Positions 15,410 through 23,821 of a stretch of DNA of 30,381 nt are shown here, one piece after another. How positions within the stretch are numbered: position 1 is the stretch's first letter; every line of letters begins with the position of its first letter. Where the stretch lies: assembly GCA_903903715.1 (NCBI GenBank), contig CAIUZX010000382.1:1-30381 (forward strand), given 5' to 3'. The notes under the pieces are model-generated. The model ran no database searches, was not told the origin of the DNA, and was given only the letters and a program-made list of their open reading frames with translations. A program made the translations under genes and the position numbers. This DNA is from an uncultured Caulobacterales bacterium (lineage in GTDB: Bacteria > Pseudomonadota > Alphaproteobacteria > Caulobacterales > Caulobacteraceae).

Positions 15410-16603
15410 CTAGCGACTGCACGTTGTCGCCGAGACCGGGTTGCATCGTGCAGCGCCCCCGCCGGGCAGGGTCACGACATAGGCCCCGCCGGGGGCGGCG
15501 CCCGGCGCTTCATAATCGGTGGAGACGATCTGTCCGCCGCTGGCGAAGGCGGCCTTCGCGCGGCTCAGATCGTTGATCCGGGCCTCATATGTCTCGATGT
15601 CGGATCGGGTCCGGACCAGATAGCCCTTCTTCACCTCATCACGGATCTCTTCCCCGCGCGCCACCGCGTTGTCGTCGAGGATGAATGCGGCGTGCGACTG
15701 GCCGGGCTGGGAGTCCATGAACGCGACGCGACCCTTGAGGCCTGGATGGTCGATCAGGTAGGCCGCTGCGCCGTCGTGACCGGTGGCCGTCATCAGCAGG
15801 AACACGACCTTGCCGCGGGCGCTCGCGAGCGTCGGCCAGGCGCCGGCGAGCACCGCCGCCTCCAGGGTCGGAAAGTCGCCGCGAACGTCGTCGGGCGTGA
15901 TGATCCGGTCCCGCGGAATGCCCTCGAGTATGGTCCTGTCGATCTCGTCAAAGGTTTCCCGGGTGAAGGCGGGCGCGGGCTGCGATCCTGGCAGGATGGG
16001 GAACGACTTCACTTTGGCTTCGATCATCACAAATATCGGGACGTGCCCAGGATGTCCGTCAGACCAGGTCCGGATCTCCGAAATGCAATTCCGGAAGGTC
16101 GGGCAGGTACTGCGGAAATCCACATCGGGCATGTGCAGAACCTTGAGGCCCGGCGCCGCGACCGACGTCGGATCGAAGGGCAGCAGATCGGTCACCCCCT
16201 GCGCGCGGAGAATGCGATACGCGACCGGGTCGCTGTAGACGCCGCCCTCGGGATCGGGGTTTACGTCGATCTCGAGGCCCCGAACTCCGAGGTCGAGCTG
16301 CCGGGCAAGCGTCGGATGGGCGTAATCCAGCGCCTGACTGAAAGTCACGTCATTGGGATGGTCGATCAGGAACTGACGCCGCGCCGCTGCTGGCAGGCTT
16401 GAGACGATCTTCCCCATCGAAGGCAGGCGTCCGTCCATCATCTTCAGAATGTGAGGATCAACGGCGGCGTGATAGCTGTTGTGGGTGCCAAGCACCTGAA
16501 TCTGGTTGATCTTCAGATCGGGCGACAGATCCGGCGCATCCAGGGCTGGGGAAGAGGTGGCGAAGGCGACACCTGCGGACAGGCCCAGCAACAGCTTCAT
16601 CAT
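15410..16603 (-). CDS. Secreted Ca2+-dependent phosphatidylinositol-specific phospholipase C1-like protein
   Basis: 397 residues from ATG 16603; the open frame continues upstream, but this ATG begins a signal peptide (MMKLLLGLSAGVAF, cleaving near residue 22) and has GGAG upstream. The TIM-barrel PLC catalytic set is visible: H41-N42 in LGTHNSYH, E111 and D113 in R-G-L-E-I-D-V, the second His157 in V-L-H-M-P-D-V-D-F, and E-A-K in V-M-I-E-A-K as a further metal ligand. This matches the Ca2+-dependent PI-PLC1-like family, which cleaves phosphatidylinositol or related phosphodiesters outside the cytoplasm. A cysteine pair near residues 167 and 173 could form a disulfide. It follows the TonB receptor gene after a 186-bp gap, suggesting, without proof, shared use of a phosphorylated polyol. 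Confidence 0.88.
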   Translation of the reverse strand: MMKLLLGLSAGVAFATSSPALDAPDLSPDLKINQIQVLGTHNSYHAAVDPHILKMMDGRLPSMGKIVSSLPAAARRQFLIDHPNDVTFSQALDYAHPTLARQLDLGVRGLEIDVNPDPEGGVYSDPVAYRILRAQGVTDLLPFDPTSVAAPGLKVLHMPDVDFRSTCPTFRNCISEIRTWSDGHPGHVPIFVMIEAKVKSFPILPGSQPAPAFTRETFDEIDRTILEGIPRDRIITPDDVRGDFPTLEAAVLAGAWPTLASARGKVVFLLMTATGHDGAAAYLIDHPGLKGRVAFMDSQPGQSHAAFILDDNAVARGEEIRDEVKKGYLVRTRSDIETYEARINDLSRAKAAFASGGQIVSTDYEAPGAAPGGAYVVTLPGGGAARCNPVSATTCSR

Positions 16604-16739
16604 GAGCTTGGTTCTCCGTAAGGAGGCGGCGAAGAGCGCCGGAGATGACGGACCCGCCCGGCGCAATCTACCCCGACCGGGCGGGCGTCGCACGTGAGCG
16701 CCAGGGGATCCGAGGCGCCCATTTGCTTTTGGCGTAAGG

Positions 16740-16785
16740 CTTCCCGATCCCGAACGTCCGAGGGTTCGTTCAGGATCGGGAGAAG
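16740..16785 (-). terminator. Large imperfect stem-loop downstream of the TonB receptor gene
   Basis: TTCCCGATCC at 16741-16750 pairs with GGATCGGGA at 16773-16781, and inside it CGAAC (16751-16755) pairs with GTTCG (16764-16768). It begins a few bases after the receptor stop codon on the minus strand. Only a short CCTTAC follows, not a U-run, so it may instead be a transcript-stabilising hairpin separating the receptor from the phospholipase gene. Confidence 0.4.
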
Positions 16786-16789
16786 AGGC

Positions 16790-19084
16790 TTAGTAGGCGT
16801 ACTTCGCGAACACGCCGACCGTGCGGTAGGCGTCCGGGCTGGAATAGTGCAGGTAGCTGATCCCGTAGTTCTGCGTGCCCGTCGCAAAGTACTGGTTCAG
16901 AAGATTGCGGCCATAGACACCGAACTGGAGCGCGCTGTTCTTCGGCGAGAAGCTGACGCGTCCATTGAACAGGCCATACCCGGCGACCAGCGCGTAAGCC
17001 GGCTCGCCGACCGCAGGACCTGCCCAGATCTTGCTGCGGTAGGCGTACTGCAAATTGGCGTCCATTTTGAGGAACGAGAACAGTTCGCGCTTGTAAGTCG
17101 CGCTGATGAAGCCCGACCAACGTGGCGCATTCGGAGGCGTGGTCTTGGTGTAGTTGACTATGGTCGTGCACGCCGCCGTCGAACAATATCGGTAGTTGGT
17201 AAATTCGGTGTCGGCGTAGGTCACGGATCCGCTGAAGGACAGGGCGTCCGTCGCGAGATAATCGAAGGTCGCTTCGGCCCCCTTGGAGGTCAAGCCGCCG
17301 GCGTTTCCGATCACGCCCTGCGGCAGTGGGATGCCCGGAACAGTGACCAGCGTTGTGGCCTGATAACCTGAAAAGTGTTCGACGAACGCATCCAGATTGA
17401 AGCGAAGTCGATGTTCGAACCACTCCGACTTTTCACCCAGTTCCCAAGCATAGACCGTTTCTTCCTTGAACGGATCATATTTGCTGGAGACGAAGGCGAC
17501 GCCGCCCGGCTTGTAGCCTGTGGAGTAGGTCGCATAAACCATCAGGTTATCCGCAACCTTGTACTGCGGCGCGATCCGGTAGGAGAAATTGTGTCCCGTC
17601 ACGGCGCCTTCCGGCTGGTAAGGCGTGACCGTCGCGCCCACGAAGGGGTTCACGACGCCGGTGTAGCCCACCGATGAGACAAACGGGAAGCTCAGCGACT
17701 GGGTGTTGTGGTCGTATGTGTAACGACCTCCGAAGGCGATGTTGAATTTTTCCGTCAGGTTGAACTTGATCTGACCAAACACGGCCGCAGTCTGGTTTCG
17801 CGCCATGAACAGCGCCGTATTGCCCGGATTGCCGCCCGGAGAGGTGGTGGACACCAGCAGCTGAGGAGTCTTCAGAATTCCCGTGGGGGCCTGCCCCAGA
17901 ACCTGGGCGGTGGCCCACTGAAGCTGGGTCTGGTCGGCGATCAGCTTGTTGTAGAACACGCCACCCAGATACTCGAAGAATTGGCCCGTCGGCGACGCCC
18001 AGCGGAACTCCTGGCTGAACTTAGACGTATGCAGATCGCCGTTGTTGAACGGGATGTAGGCGTACTGGCTGATCGGGACGAGATCAGCCTGGGTATCATT
18101 CACATAACGGGTCGCGCGGTAGGCCGTGATCGAGGTGATCGTGTCGCCGCCGATCTGGTACTTCAGGCGCAGGGAGTCGCCGTACTCCACCCAACGGATC
18201 GAGCCGGGACGGCTATCGGCGTTGTCGGCGTTCCTCGGGTTCGGAAAGACGCCGTTGGCGTTCTGCAGCGCCGTCAGGAACGCCGGAGCGCCGCTCACCG
18301 CGGTGCGGATGGAATTGTCCCAATGGCGGGCATAGTCGTTCGACAGGATGATCTGCAGCTTGCTGATCGGTTGCCAGAGCAGCTTGGCGCGATAGCCGTA
18401 TTCCTGCTGGGCGCCCAGGGTCTTGCCGAGGGTCGTATACTTGCCATAGCCGTCCTGGCCGTCGGTGAACGCGGTCACCCGGATCGCGGCGTTGCCGCCG
18501 ATCGGCGCGTTGATGGTCGCATCGACATTATAGTCATTGCGCTCGCCGTAGCTGAGGCCGCCCTTCGCCTGCCAGGTGCTGAGCACCGGATTGTTGGTCG
18601 TGATCTGGATCACGCCCGAGGTGGAGTTCTTGCCGAACAGCGTGCCCTGCGGCCCCATCAGGGCTTCGACGTTCTTGATGTCCGTCAGGCCGGTCAGGCC
18701 GCTGTCGCGCTGTCCGTCCATGACCACGTCGTCAACGACCACGCTGACCGACTTCTCCGTCGAGAAATCGAAGGAGGTCGTGCCGACACCGCGGATCTGG
18801 AAAGCGGAGCCGTTGGTGGGGTCGTATTGAACGCCCGGGATCACATACTGCAGGTCCGTGACCTGCCGGAAATTGCTGTCCTCCACAGTCTTGCCGCTCA
18901 CGACCGTAACAGCCGCGGGAACCACCTGGAGGTTTTCCTCCCGGCGCTCCGCGGTGACGATCACAGGCGCAAGCGTGGTCGCGTCATCGGCGGCAGGCGC
19001 GGCGGCGGCATTGGCGAGGGGCGCCGCGCAGACGGATCCGGCGAGCGCTAGCGCCATCAGGCTCCAGAGACGTGGTGAAGACAT
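16790..19084 (-). CDS. TonB-dependent outer-membrane receptor
   Basis: 764 residues from ATG 19084; a TTG eight codons upstream is possible but lacks a ribosome site, while the ATG has GGGGG at good spacing. A signal peptide (ending near A-N-A-A-A, residue 28) is followed by a TonB-box-like segment L-A-P-V-I-V-T-A (38-45). Next come the plug domain, with P-G-V-Q-Y and I-R-G-V-G-T, and the hallmark GPQGTLFGK at 144-152. The rest is a 22-strand-type barrel ending in A-K-Y-A-Y. It belongs to the large group resembling FecA/IroN-like receptors common in sphingomonads and caulobacters; the ligand cannot be read from sequence. The two-domain TetR regulator gene lies 150 bp upstream on the same strand, and the spacer holds candidate operators and a hairpin. 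Confidence 0.95.
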   Translation of the reverse strand: MSSPRLWSLMALALAGSVCAAPLANAAAAPAADDATTLAPVIVTAERREENLQVVPAAVTVVSGKTVEDSNFRQVTDLQYVIPGVQYDPTNGSAFQIRGVGTTSFDFSTEKSVSVVVDDVVMDGQRDSGLTGLTDIKNVEALMGPQGTLFGKNSTSGVIQITTNNPVLSTWQAKGGLSYGERNDYNVDATINAPIGGNAAIRVTAFTDGQDGYGKYTTLGKTLGAQQEYGYRAKLLWQPISKLQIILSNDYARHWDNSIRTAVSGAPAFLTALQNANGVFPNPRNADNADSRPGSIRWVEYGDSLRLKYQIGGDTITSITAYRATRYVNDTQADLVPISQYAYIPFNNGDLHTSKFSQEFRWASPTGQFFEYLGGVFYNKLIADQTQLQWATAQVLGQAPTGILKTPQLLVSTTSPGGNPGNTALFMARNQTAAVFGQIKFNLTEKFNIAFGGRYTYDHNTQSLSFPFVSSVGYTGVVNPFVGATVTPYQPEGAVTGHNFSYRIAPQYKVADNLMVYATYSTGYKPGGVAFVSSKYDPFKEETVYAWELGEKSEWFEHRLRFNLDAFVEHFSGYQATTLVTVPGIPLPQGVIGNAGGLTSKGAEATFDYLATDALSFSGSVTYADTEFTNYRYCSTAACTTIVNYTKTTPPNAPRWSGFISATYKRELFSFLKMDANLQYAYRSKIWAGPAVGEPAYALVAGYGLFNGRVSFSPKNSALQFGVYGRNLLNQYFATGTQNYGISYLHYSSPDAYRTVGVFAKYAY

Positions 19085-19091
19085 TTGAAAA

Positions 19092-19113
19092 CCCCCGATT
19101 TTGAACAATCGGG
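19092..19113 (-). promoter_or_regulatory. Hairpin overlapping the ribosome binding site of the TonB receptor
   Basis: On the minus strand CCCGATT (19113-19107) pairs perfectly with AATCGGG (19100-19094) around a 6-base loop. The GGGGG ribosome site (19096-19092), 7 bases before the ATG, lies partly in the 3' arm. Folding would hide the ribosome site, a classic layout for translational control, though a 7-bp stem could be chance. Confidence 0.45.
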
Positions 19114-19148
19114 CAAGGATCTATCCCGGCCACATGACCAGTCCGTGA

Positions 19149-19215
19149 CGATTGTACGAAGGTTATTCCTTATGATCCGAGCGTAATTTATAACAAATGA
19201 ACGGTTGTACGAAAG
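19149..19215. promoter_or_regulatory. Two 14-bp direct repeats, candidate operators upstream of the TonB receptor
   Basis: CGATTGTACGAAGG at 19149-19162 and CGGTTGTACGAAAG at 19202-19215 agree at 12 of 14 bases and start 53 bp apart, close to five helical turns. Between them is an AT-rich stretch with TAATTTATAACAAATG, which could hold a promoter. A perfect palindrome CCACATGTGG (19216-19225) abuts the second repeat. The neighbouring tandem TetR protein is the obvious candidate binder (inference). Confidence 0.45.
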
Positions 19216-19234
19216 CCACATGTGGAGATCGCGT

Positions 19235-20524
19235 TCATCCAGTCCGTGCAGCGACTGAGACCATCCAGCGCCTGGCCGGCTCCACAAGGCGCTCTAAAGA
19301 GTTGCGGGACGCCTCCGAAATCGGCGTGAACATAGCGGCGCCGATCATGCCAACAGCCAAGGTCTGGGCCGCAAGACGGTCCATTTGGGCGTAGTCCGAT
19401 GACCGGCTCTGCAGAAGACGCAGGAGGTTGATCCCGCGCCTGCGCCGCATGTCCGCCGCGCACGGGACGAGCCCGGTTATTCGAATGGCGGCGATCGCAA
19501 CGGCGAAGGTCGCACGACCGACGTCCAGACCCTCCATGGGATCCGGCGCGACAAGCTCGCCTGATTTGCGAGCCTCGACGGACCCCACTGAGGTGAGCAG
19601 GTTCGTGATGATGTATTCAAGGCCGGCGATGACGAGGTCTTCCTGGGTCGGATAGCGGTAGGCGATGGTGGTGGGCTTCAGATCCGCAAGCGCCGCAACG
19701 CTCCGATGGGTGACGCCCGCCACCCCCTGACGCGTCATCAAAACGGCGCAGCACCTGGCTGCGGTGAGGCGCCAATCCTGCGGAAGTGCGACGCCATGCA
19801 CGACGCTGGGAGCGGCGGCGTCTTCGCCGAGCAGATCATAAAGGGCTTCCCCGAGTACAGCCTCGGACGAAGCCGTGTCGCCCCGACCTGCTTCCGGCAG
19901 TGGGTTGGTGAACAGTCGTCTGAGGCAGAGTCGACGCGTCGCCCGATAGGCGGGCAGCCGGGTCAGGGAAATCGAATAGGCCAACTCATCCACAAAGTAG
20001 CCTTCCACCAGTCCGCTCTCGATCACATCCTCGGGAACCCCGGCGCGGCGCGCAAAGCCGTTCCAGACGTCGGCCCGCACGCGCCGCCAATCTGCAAGGG
20101 CGTCTTGGACGTGAGCATCCCATCCGCTCGCCTGGACGCATTCAAGAAACAACACGGAACGATCGCGTCGGGTGGTGGCCAGGTGGTCGACCAAGGTTTC
20201 GGCGAGGTCGGCCAACGTCCTGCCTGCACCCGTTTGGATCTGATCCCCCAGGTGCGCCCAAGCCGCCAGATCGTGGCGATCCTCCGCAGCAGCCTCACGA
20301 AGGACCTGATTGACAATCCCTTCCCGTGAGCCGTAGCGATTGGACAGAGAGGACACGGAAACGCCCAGCGCCCCTGCCAGCGGCCGAAGCGTCAATCCCG
20401 CGAAACCTTCTTGCGCCACAAGCGTCGTCGCCGCCTCCAGAAGGCTGCTGTCAGCGGAGGTCTCGTGAGGCAAATTTGCTGAGCGACCGTTGAGCATCCT
20501 TGGCTGACTAAGAGAGTTGCGCAT
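19235..20524 (-). CDS. Tandem TetR-type regulator with two helix-turn-helix domains
   Basis: 429 residues, about twice the usual TetR length. The first DNA-binding domain is at about 26-75 (L-R-P-L-A-G-A-L-G-V-S-V-S-S-L-S-N-R-Y). A second, complete one is at about 253-302 (R-S-V-A-A-L-A-D-L-K-P-T-T-I-A-Y-R-Y). Each is followed by a helical ligand-type domain, so the protein looks like two TetR subunits in one chain. Since TetR proteins act as dimers, this one could bind DNA as a single-chain pseudo-dimer or recognise two separate sites. The start codon ATG 20524 sits in an AT-rich TTGTAACAA context with GGAG about 13 bases upstream. It precedes the TonB receptor on the same strand and is its likely regulator (inference from position). 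Confidence 0.85.
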   Translation of the reverse strand: MRNSLSQPRMLNGRSANLPHETSADSSLLEAATTLVAQEGFAGLTLRPLAGALGVSVSSLSNRYGSREGIVNQVLREAAAEDRHDLAAWAHLGDQIQTGAGRTLADLAETLVDHLATTRRDRSVLFLECVQASGWDAHVQDALADWRRVRADVWNGFARRAGVPEDVIESGLVEGYFVDELAYSISLTRLPAYRATRRLCLRRLFTNPLPEAGRGDTASSEAVLGEALYDLLGEDAAAPSVVHGVALPQDWRLTAARCCAVLMTRQGVAGVTHRSVAALADLKPTTIAYRYPTQEDLVIAGLEYIITNLLTSVGSVEARKSGELVAPDPMEGLDVGRATFAVAIAAIRITGLVPCAADMRRRRGINLLRLLQSRSSDYAQMDRLAAQTLAVGMIGAAMFTPISEASRNSLERLVEPARRWMVSVAARTG

Positions 20525-20574
20525 TTGTTACAATAGCTCCGCAGGTTTGATCCCGCGTCTGCAGAGCGGCGCGT

Positions 20575-22140
20575 TCAGTCACCCTCGACGGCAGGGTCGA
20601 ACAGGAGACTGAGCTGTCCGTTGACTTCCGTCGACCGGCGATCGGCGGGGGGAAGTCGGCGTATCCGATCATCGTCGATCCGGCGCCGACGGCTTCCATG
20701 TTTTCGGAACACCTCCAGAGCTGCATCCCGATAACCGGTTTCGTTTCGCAGAGCCGTTAACCGCGCCCGCGCCTGCCGGGCCGCATCGGCTGGATCCACG
20801 ATGGGGACGGGATACTCCATGGCCAACGGGCGATCACTGAGCCATGGCGTCTGCAGCACCGCCAGCGGCAGGTCCGCGAGCTCCGGAACCCAGCGACGAG
20901 TGAACCGTCCGTCCGGGTCCTGGTCCAGCCCCTGCTTCACCGGATTGTAGATGCGGGGAGTGTTGATGCCGGTCTGGCCCGACTGCATCTGAACCTGCGG
21001 CCAATGAATGCCTGGCTCGTAGTCGGTGAACAACCTCGCCAGACGTTCGCCGCTTCGCCGCCAATCGAGATTGAGATGATAGCTGGCGAAGGACTGGACC
21101 ATTGCCCGCATTCGAAAGTTGAGCCACCCGGTGGCGATCAGACTGCGCATGCAGGCGTCAACAAACGGAACGCCCGTTCGCCCCTGCGCCCAGGCCAGAA
21201 GCCAAGGATCATCAGGCGCCGTAATAGCGCGCCCGGATTCATGGACAGGATGGAAGGCGCGCCGCTCCAGGTCCGGCTCGCTCTCGAGTTTTTGCATGAA
21301 GTGGCCACGCCAGTGCAGACGGGCGATCAGGCTATCGATTGCCGTAAGCGGTGTCGGGCGTTCCTGCGGGTGGAGACCGGCCAAGCGCGACTTCGCCATC
21401 GCCACGCGCTGCAGGGCCTCCCGAACGGACACCGCGCCCGTCGCCAGCGGAACCGAAATCCGTGAGCAGCAATCCGCCCCGGACAGGGGGCTCGACATGC
21501 CGCGGCGATAGTCGGCGCCCCGACCGTCGAGGAAACTGTCGATGAGCCCTATTCCCGAATGTCGTGTCCCTGGCTGAGGAGCGTCGCAGCCATCCTCAGC
21601 AAGACCAAGTTCATCGGCAGTCGGCAGAGGCGCCGGTTTCGCCCCGGGGACAGGCTGCAAATGCGCTGGCTCGAGGATGAGCGGACGTGAGGCGAAGCGG
21701 GCGAACTGCGCGGCCCACCGGTCCCGGGCGCTCGCCCCCGCGCCACGGAGCACGCCGGACTGGGTGACTTCCACACACTCTATCTCCCCACGACGACAGA
21801 AGGCGCGCACCGCATTGTCCCGTCTGAAGGTCCACAGATTGCCGGTCTCCTCGTGCGCTAGAAGGCGCCGGATGCCGACCGCCCTGTGGATCCTCGCCAG
21901 GACGTCAACCACATCTCCGGTGCGAACGATGAGAGGCGCGCCGAGGGCGCTCAGACGTTCGGAGAGTTCCTCCAGCGCGGCGCGATGGGCGATCCACTGG
22001 CGCCGGGACACGTCCGGGAGCTTCCAGTAATCCGGCTCGACCACGTAGAGCGGCAGCACCGGACCGGCCGCGGCGGCAATTGCGAGGGGCGCATGGTCGC
22101 TCGTCCGCAGGTCGCGCTTGAACCAGACCACCTGGATCAC
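20575..22140 (-). CDS. Cryptochrome/photolyase-family flavoprotein with non-canonical flavin pocket
   Basis: 521 residues. The N-terminal photolyase domain starts V-V-W-F-K-R-D-L-R-T-S-D-H at 4-16; the FAD-binding helical domain covers about 210-430 with W-A-Q-G-R-T-G-V-P-F-V-D-A-C-M-R at 317-332 and the A-T-G-W-L-N-F-R-M-R block. In place of the N-N-G-G-W-Q-W motif of class I photolyases it has D-Y-E-P-G-I-H-W-P-Q-V-Q-M-Q at 373-386, then I-Y-N-P-V-K-Q. The Asn facing flavin N5 in E. coli PhrB therefore appears absent. It could be a repair enzyme of a divergent subfamily or a light sensor. The start is GTG, overlapping the DASH gene stop (GTGA, 22137-22140). It is last in a four-gene operon. 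Confidence 0.85.
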   Translation of the reverse strand: MIQVVWFKRDLRTSDHAPLAIAAAAGPVLPLYVVEPDYWKLPDVSRRQWIAHRAALEELSERLSALGAPLIVRTGDVVDVLARIHRAVGIRRLLAHEETGNLWTFRRDNAVRAFCRRGEIECVEVTQSGVLRGAGASARDRWAAQFARFASRPLILEPAHLQPVPGAKPAPLPTADELGLAEDGCDAPQPGTRHSGIGLIDSFLDGRGADYRRGMSSPLSGADCCSRISVPLATGAVSVREALQRVAMAKSRLAGLHPQERPTPLTAIDSLIARLHWRGHFMQKLESEPDLERRAFHPVHESGRAITAPDDPWLLAWAQGRTGVPFVDACMRSLIATGWLNFRMRAMVQSFASYHLNLDWRRSGERLARLFTDYEPGIHWPQVQMQSGQTGINTPRIYNPVKQGLDQDPDGRFTRRWVPELADLPLAVLQTPWLSDRPLAMEYPVPIVDPADAARQARARLTALRNETGYRDAALEVFRKHGSRRRRIDDDRIRRLPPADRRSTEVNGQLSLLFDPAVEGD

Positions 22141-23435
22141 GACGACGCCACTGCGGATGAGGTCCAGAGGGCGCGGTAGGAACCGTCCGCATCATGGTCG
22201 GCGGCCTGCTTGTCTGGATTGAAGCGACGTCCCTGGCGGGGATCGGCCCCTCGCCCAGAAATGTAAAGCCAGTTGCCCTGATTGCTACAGACATCGAAAT
22301 CAATGAGCCGGGACTCGAACCAGGCCGCGCCTGCCCGCCAATCGCACGCAAGGTCGTGGACAAGGTAGCTTGCCGTCACCTGACGAAGGCGGTTGGACAG
22401 ATAGCCGGTAGCAGCGAGCTCCCTGAGCCCCGCGTCGACGAAGGGATGGCCGGTCGATCCGCGACGCCAAGCGTCAAACGCCTCCTGATCGTGCGACGGA
22501 GGGCCCAGCCGGCTCAGGCCTTCAGGCCGGAACAGCTTCGCGCCGTGCTTTTCGCTCCAGAACCGGAAGAAGTCCCGCCAGAGCAGCTCGAACCAGATCC
22601 AGTAGGACCCTTCGCTCGCCCCGAACCTTTCCTCATGCGCCTGCAACGCCGCAAAGACAGTGCGCGGCGACAGCGCGCCGGTCGCAAGCCAGGGAGAAAG
22701 CTTGGTCGAATAAGCGGTTCCGGTCAGGCCGTTGCGGGTCGTCTTGTAGGTGACAGGGTCCTTGGACTGGAAATAGCGCGCGACATGCGCGATCGCGGCC
22801 GCTTCGGTCCCTTGAAAGACAGGGTGATCAAAGGGAAAGGAGGCGTTGGTCGCTGGTCCTGCCGGTGTCGCTGGGGCGCCCATCGGATAAATCGCCCCGT
22901 CCATCGGAGGGGAATGCGGGAAGACGGAAGGCGCCAAAAGCGGAGGCCTGGGCCTGATTGCGGCGCGCTCCACGGCTTCTCGAAAGCGCGTGAACACTTC
23001 TGGCAGGGCGCAGATCTCAAACGGAAGATCCTCCGGATCGAGCAGGCTGGACTGCCAGGTCGCCCGCACATCTAGCCCGGCGGTCACCAGCGCCGCGATC
23101 TCGGAGCGCTCCTCCGGCGCCGGAATATCCTCGCAGTAAATCCGTGTCGCCCCGATCTGTCGGGCCAGATCTGTCAGGGCGGCCACTGGGGCCCCCGCGG
23201 GGCGCACCAGCTTGGCCCCTCTTTCGTCAAGGGCCAGCGCCAACCCATCCACCGCCATGTCGCGAAAGGTCTGCCGGAGTGAACCCAGGCGTGGGAAGCC
23301 CCAGCGGGTTATCCGCCTGTCGTCGTCGCGCACATGAACGAGCGCCAGCCGGTCAACCTCGGCGCAGGCGTTGAGAAGAGATAGATTGTCGGTCAGCCGC
23401 AGATCGTTGCGGAACCAGTAGACGCCGGTGATCAT
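22137..23435 (-). CDS. DASH-type cryptochrome
   Basis: 432 residues from ATG 23435; the frame extends upstream, but this ATG starts the canonical G-V-Y-W-F-R-N-D-L-R-L-T-D-N and overlaps the DCC gene stop (ATGA). DASH-specific blocks are present: Y-K-T-T-R-N-G-L-T-G-T-A-Y-S-T-K-L-S-P-W-L at 230-250 and D-V-C-S-N-Q-G-N-W-L-Y-I-S-G at 381-394, with the flavin-pocket Asn385 kept. DASH cryptochromes bind FAD and a folate antenna and repair cyclobutane pyrimidine dimers mainly in single-stranded DNA. The C terminus stops shortly after the G-S-Y-R-A-L-W block, a little shorter than many homologues. Two photolyase-like proteins in one operon suggest a division of labour between repair and sensing, or between single- and double-stranded DNA. 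Confidence 0.93.
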   Translation of the reverse strand: MITGVYWFRNDLRLTDNLSLLNACAEVDRLALVHVRDDDRRITRWGFPRLGSLRQTFRDMAVDGLALALDERGAKLVRPAGAPVAALTDLARQIGATRIYCEDIPAPEERSEIAALVTAGLDVRATWQSSLLDPEDLPFEICALPEVFTRFREAVERAAIRPRPPLLAPSVFPHSPPMDGAIYPMGAPATPAGPATNASFPFDHPVFQGTEAAAIAHVARYFQSKDPVTYKTTRNGLTGTAYSTKLSPWLATGALSPRTVFAALQAHEERFGASEGSYWIWFELLWRDFFRFWSEKHGAKLFRPEGLSRLGPPSHDQEAFDAWRRGSTGHPFVDAGLRELAATGYLSNRLRQVTASYLVHDLACDWRAGAAWFESRLIDFDVCSNQGNWLYISGRGADPRQGRRFNPDKQAADHDADGSYRALWTSSAVASS

Positions 23436-23809
23436 CCGGCGCGACGCCAGAGCGATCTGATCTTCAGAAACAGCCGATAAGCGAGCTCGGCGCACGCAGC
23501 GACCGGCGGAATCTGCAACAGTCGTCCGAGCCAGCTCAATCTCGGCACGCCTCGCCACAATACGGCGAAAGCCGCCGCTCCGCTCACCAACCGACCATTC
23601 GCAAGCCGGACGTGCATCCTCGCCAAAGCCGCCGACCTGGGCAGATCCTCGCCGAGCACAGCGTCCGAAGCGCGCGTTGCGTCGATCCAGTCAAAACCGT
23701 CCGCTCCGGGCTGTTCGCGATAGAAGGCCATCTCCCGAGAGCAGACCGGACAGCCGCCGTCGAAATAGACCTGAACCGGCCCGAGTGTGGAAGATGCGCC
23801 TTTGGACAT
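23432..23809 (-). CDS. DCC-family thiol-disulfide oxidoreductase (DUF393)
   Basis: 125 residues with the family signature Y-F-D-G-G-C-P-V-C-S-R-E at 15-26, giving a CPVC redox pair at Cys20 and Cys23. The family's later hydrophobic stretch (V-P-R-L-S-W-L-G-R-L-L-Q-I-P-P-V-A) and the closing R-L-F-L-K-I-R-S are present. It resembles a thioredoxin-like fold and has no signal peptide. Members often sit beside photolyase or cryptochrome genes, and here the stop overlaps the DASH start by four bases, so co-translation is likely. A role in redox support of the flavoproteins is inference. The start ATG 23809 is 12 bp after the small membrane protein gene. Confidence 0.88.
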   Translation of the reverse strand: MSKGASSTLGPVQVYFDGGCPVCSREMAFYREQPGADGFDWIDATRASDAVLGEDLPRSAALARMHVRLANGRLVSGAAAFAVLWRGVPRLSWLGRLLQIPPVAACAELAYRLFLKIRSLWRRAG

Positions 23810-23821
23810 GGCCGGCCTGCG

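Noticed and set aside
17708..19051. 447-codon plus-strand open frame opposite the TonB receptor
   Set aside because: Composition is that of an antisense frame (Arg, Gly, Ala, Asp), without domains; the receptor on the other strand is unmistakable.
23436..23558. 41-codon N-terminal extension of the DASH cryptochrome
   Set aside because: It overlaps the DCC gene, is not family-like, and ATG 23435 begins exactly at the canonical photolyase N terminus.
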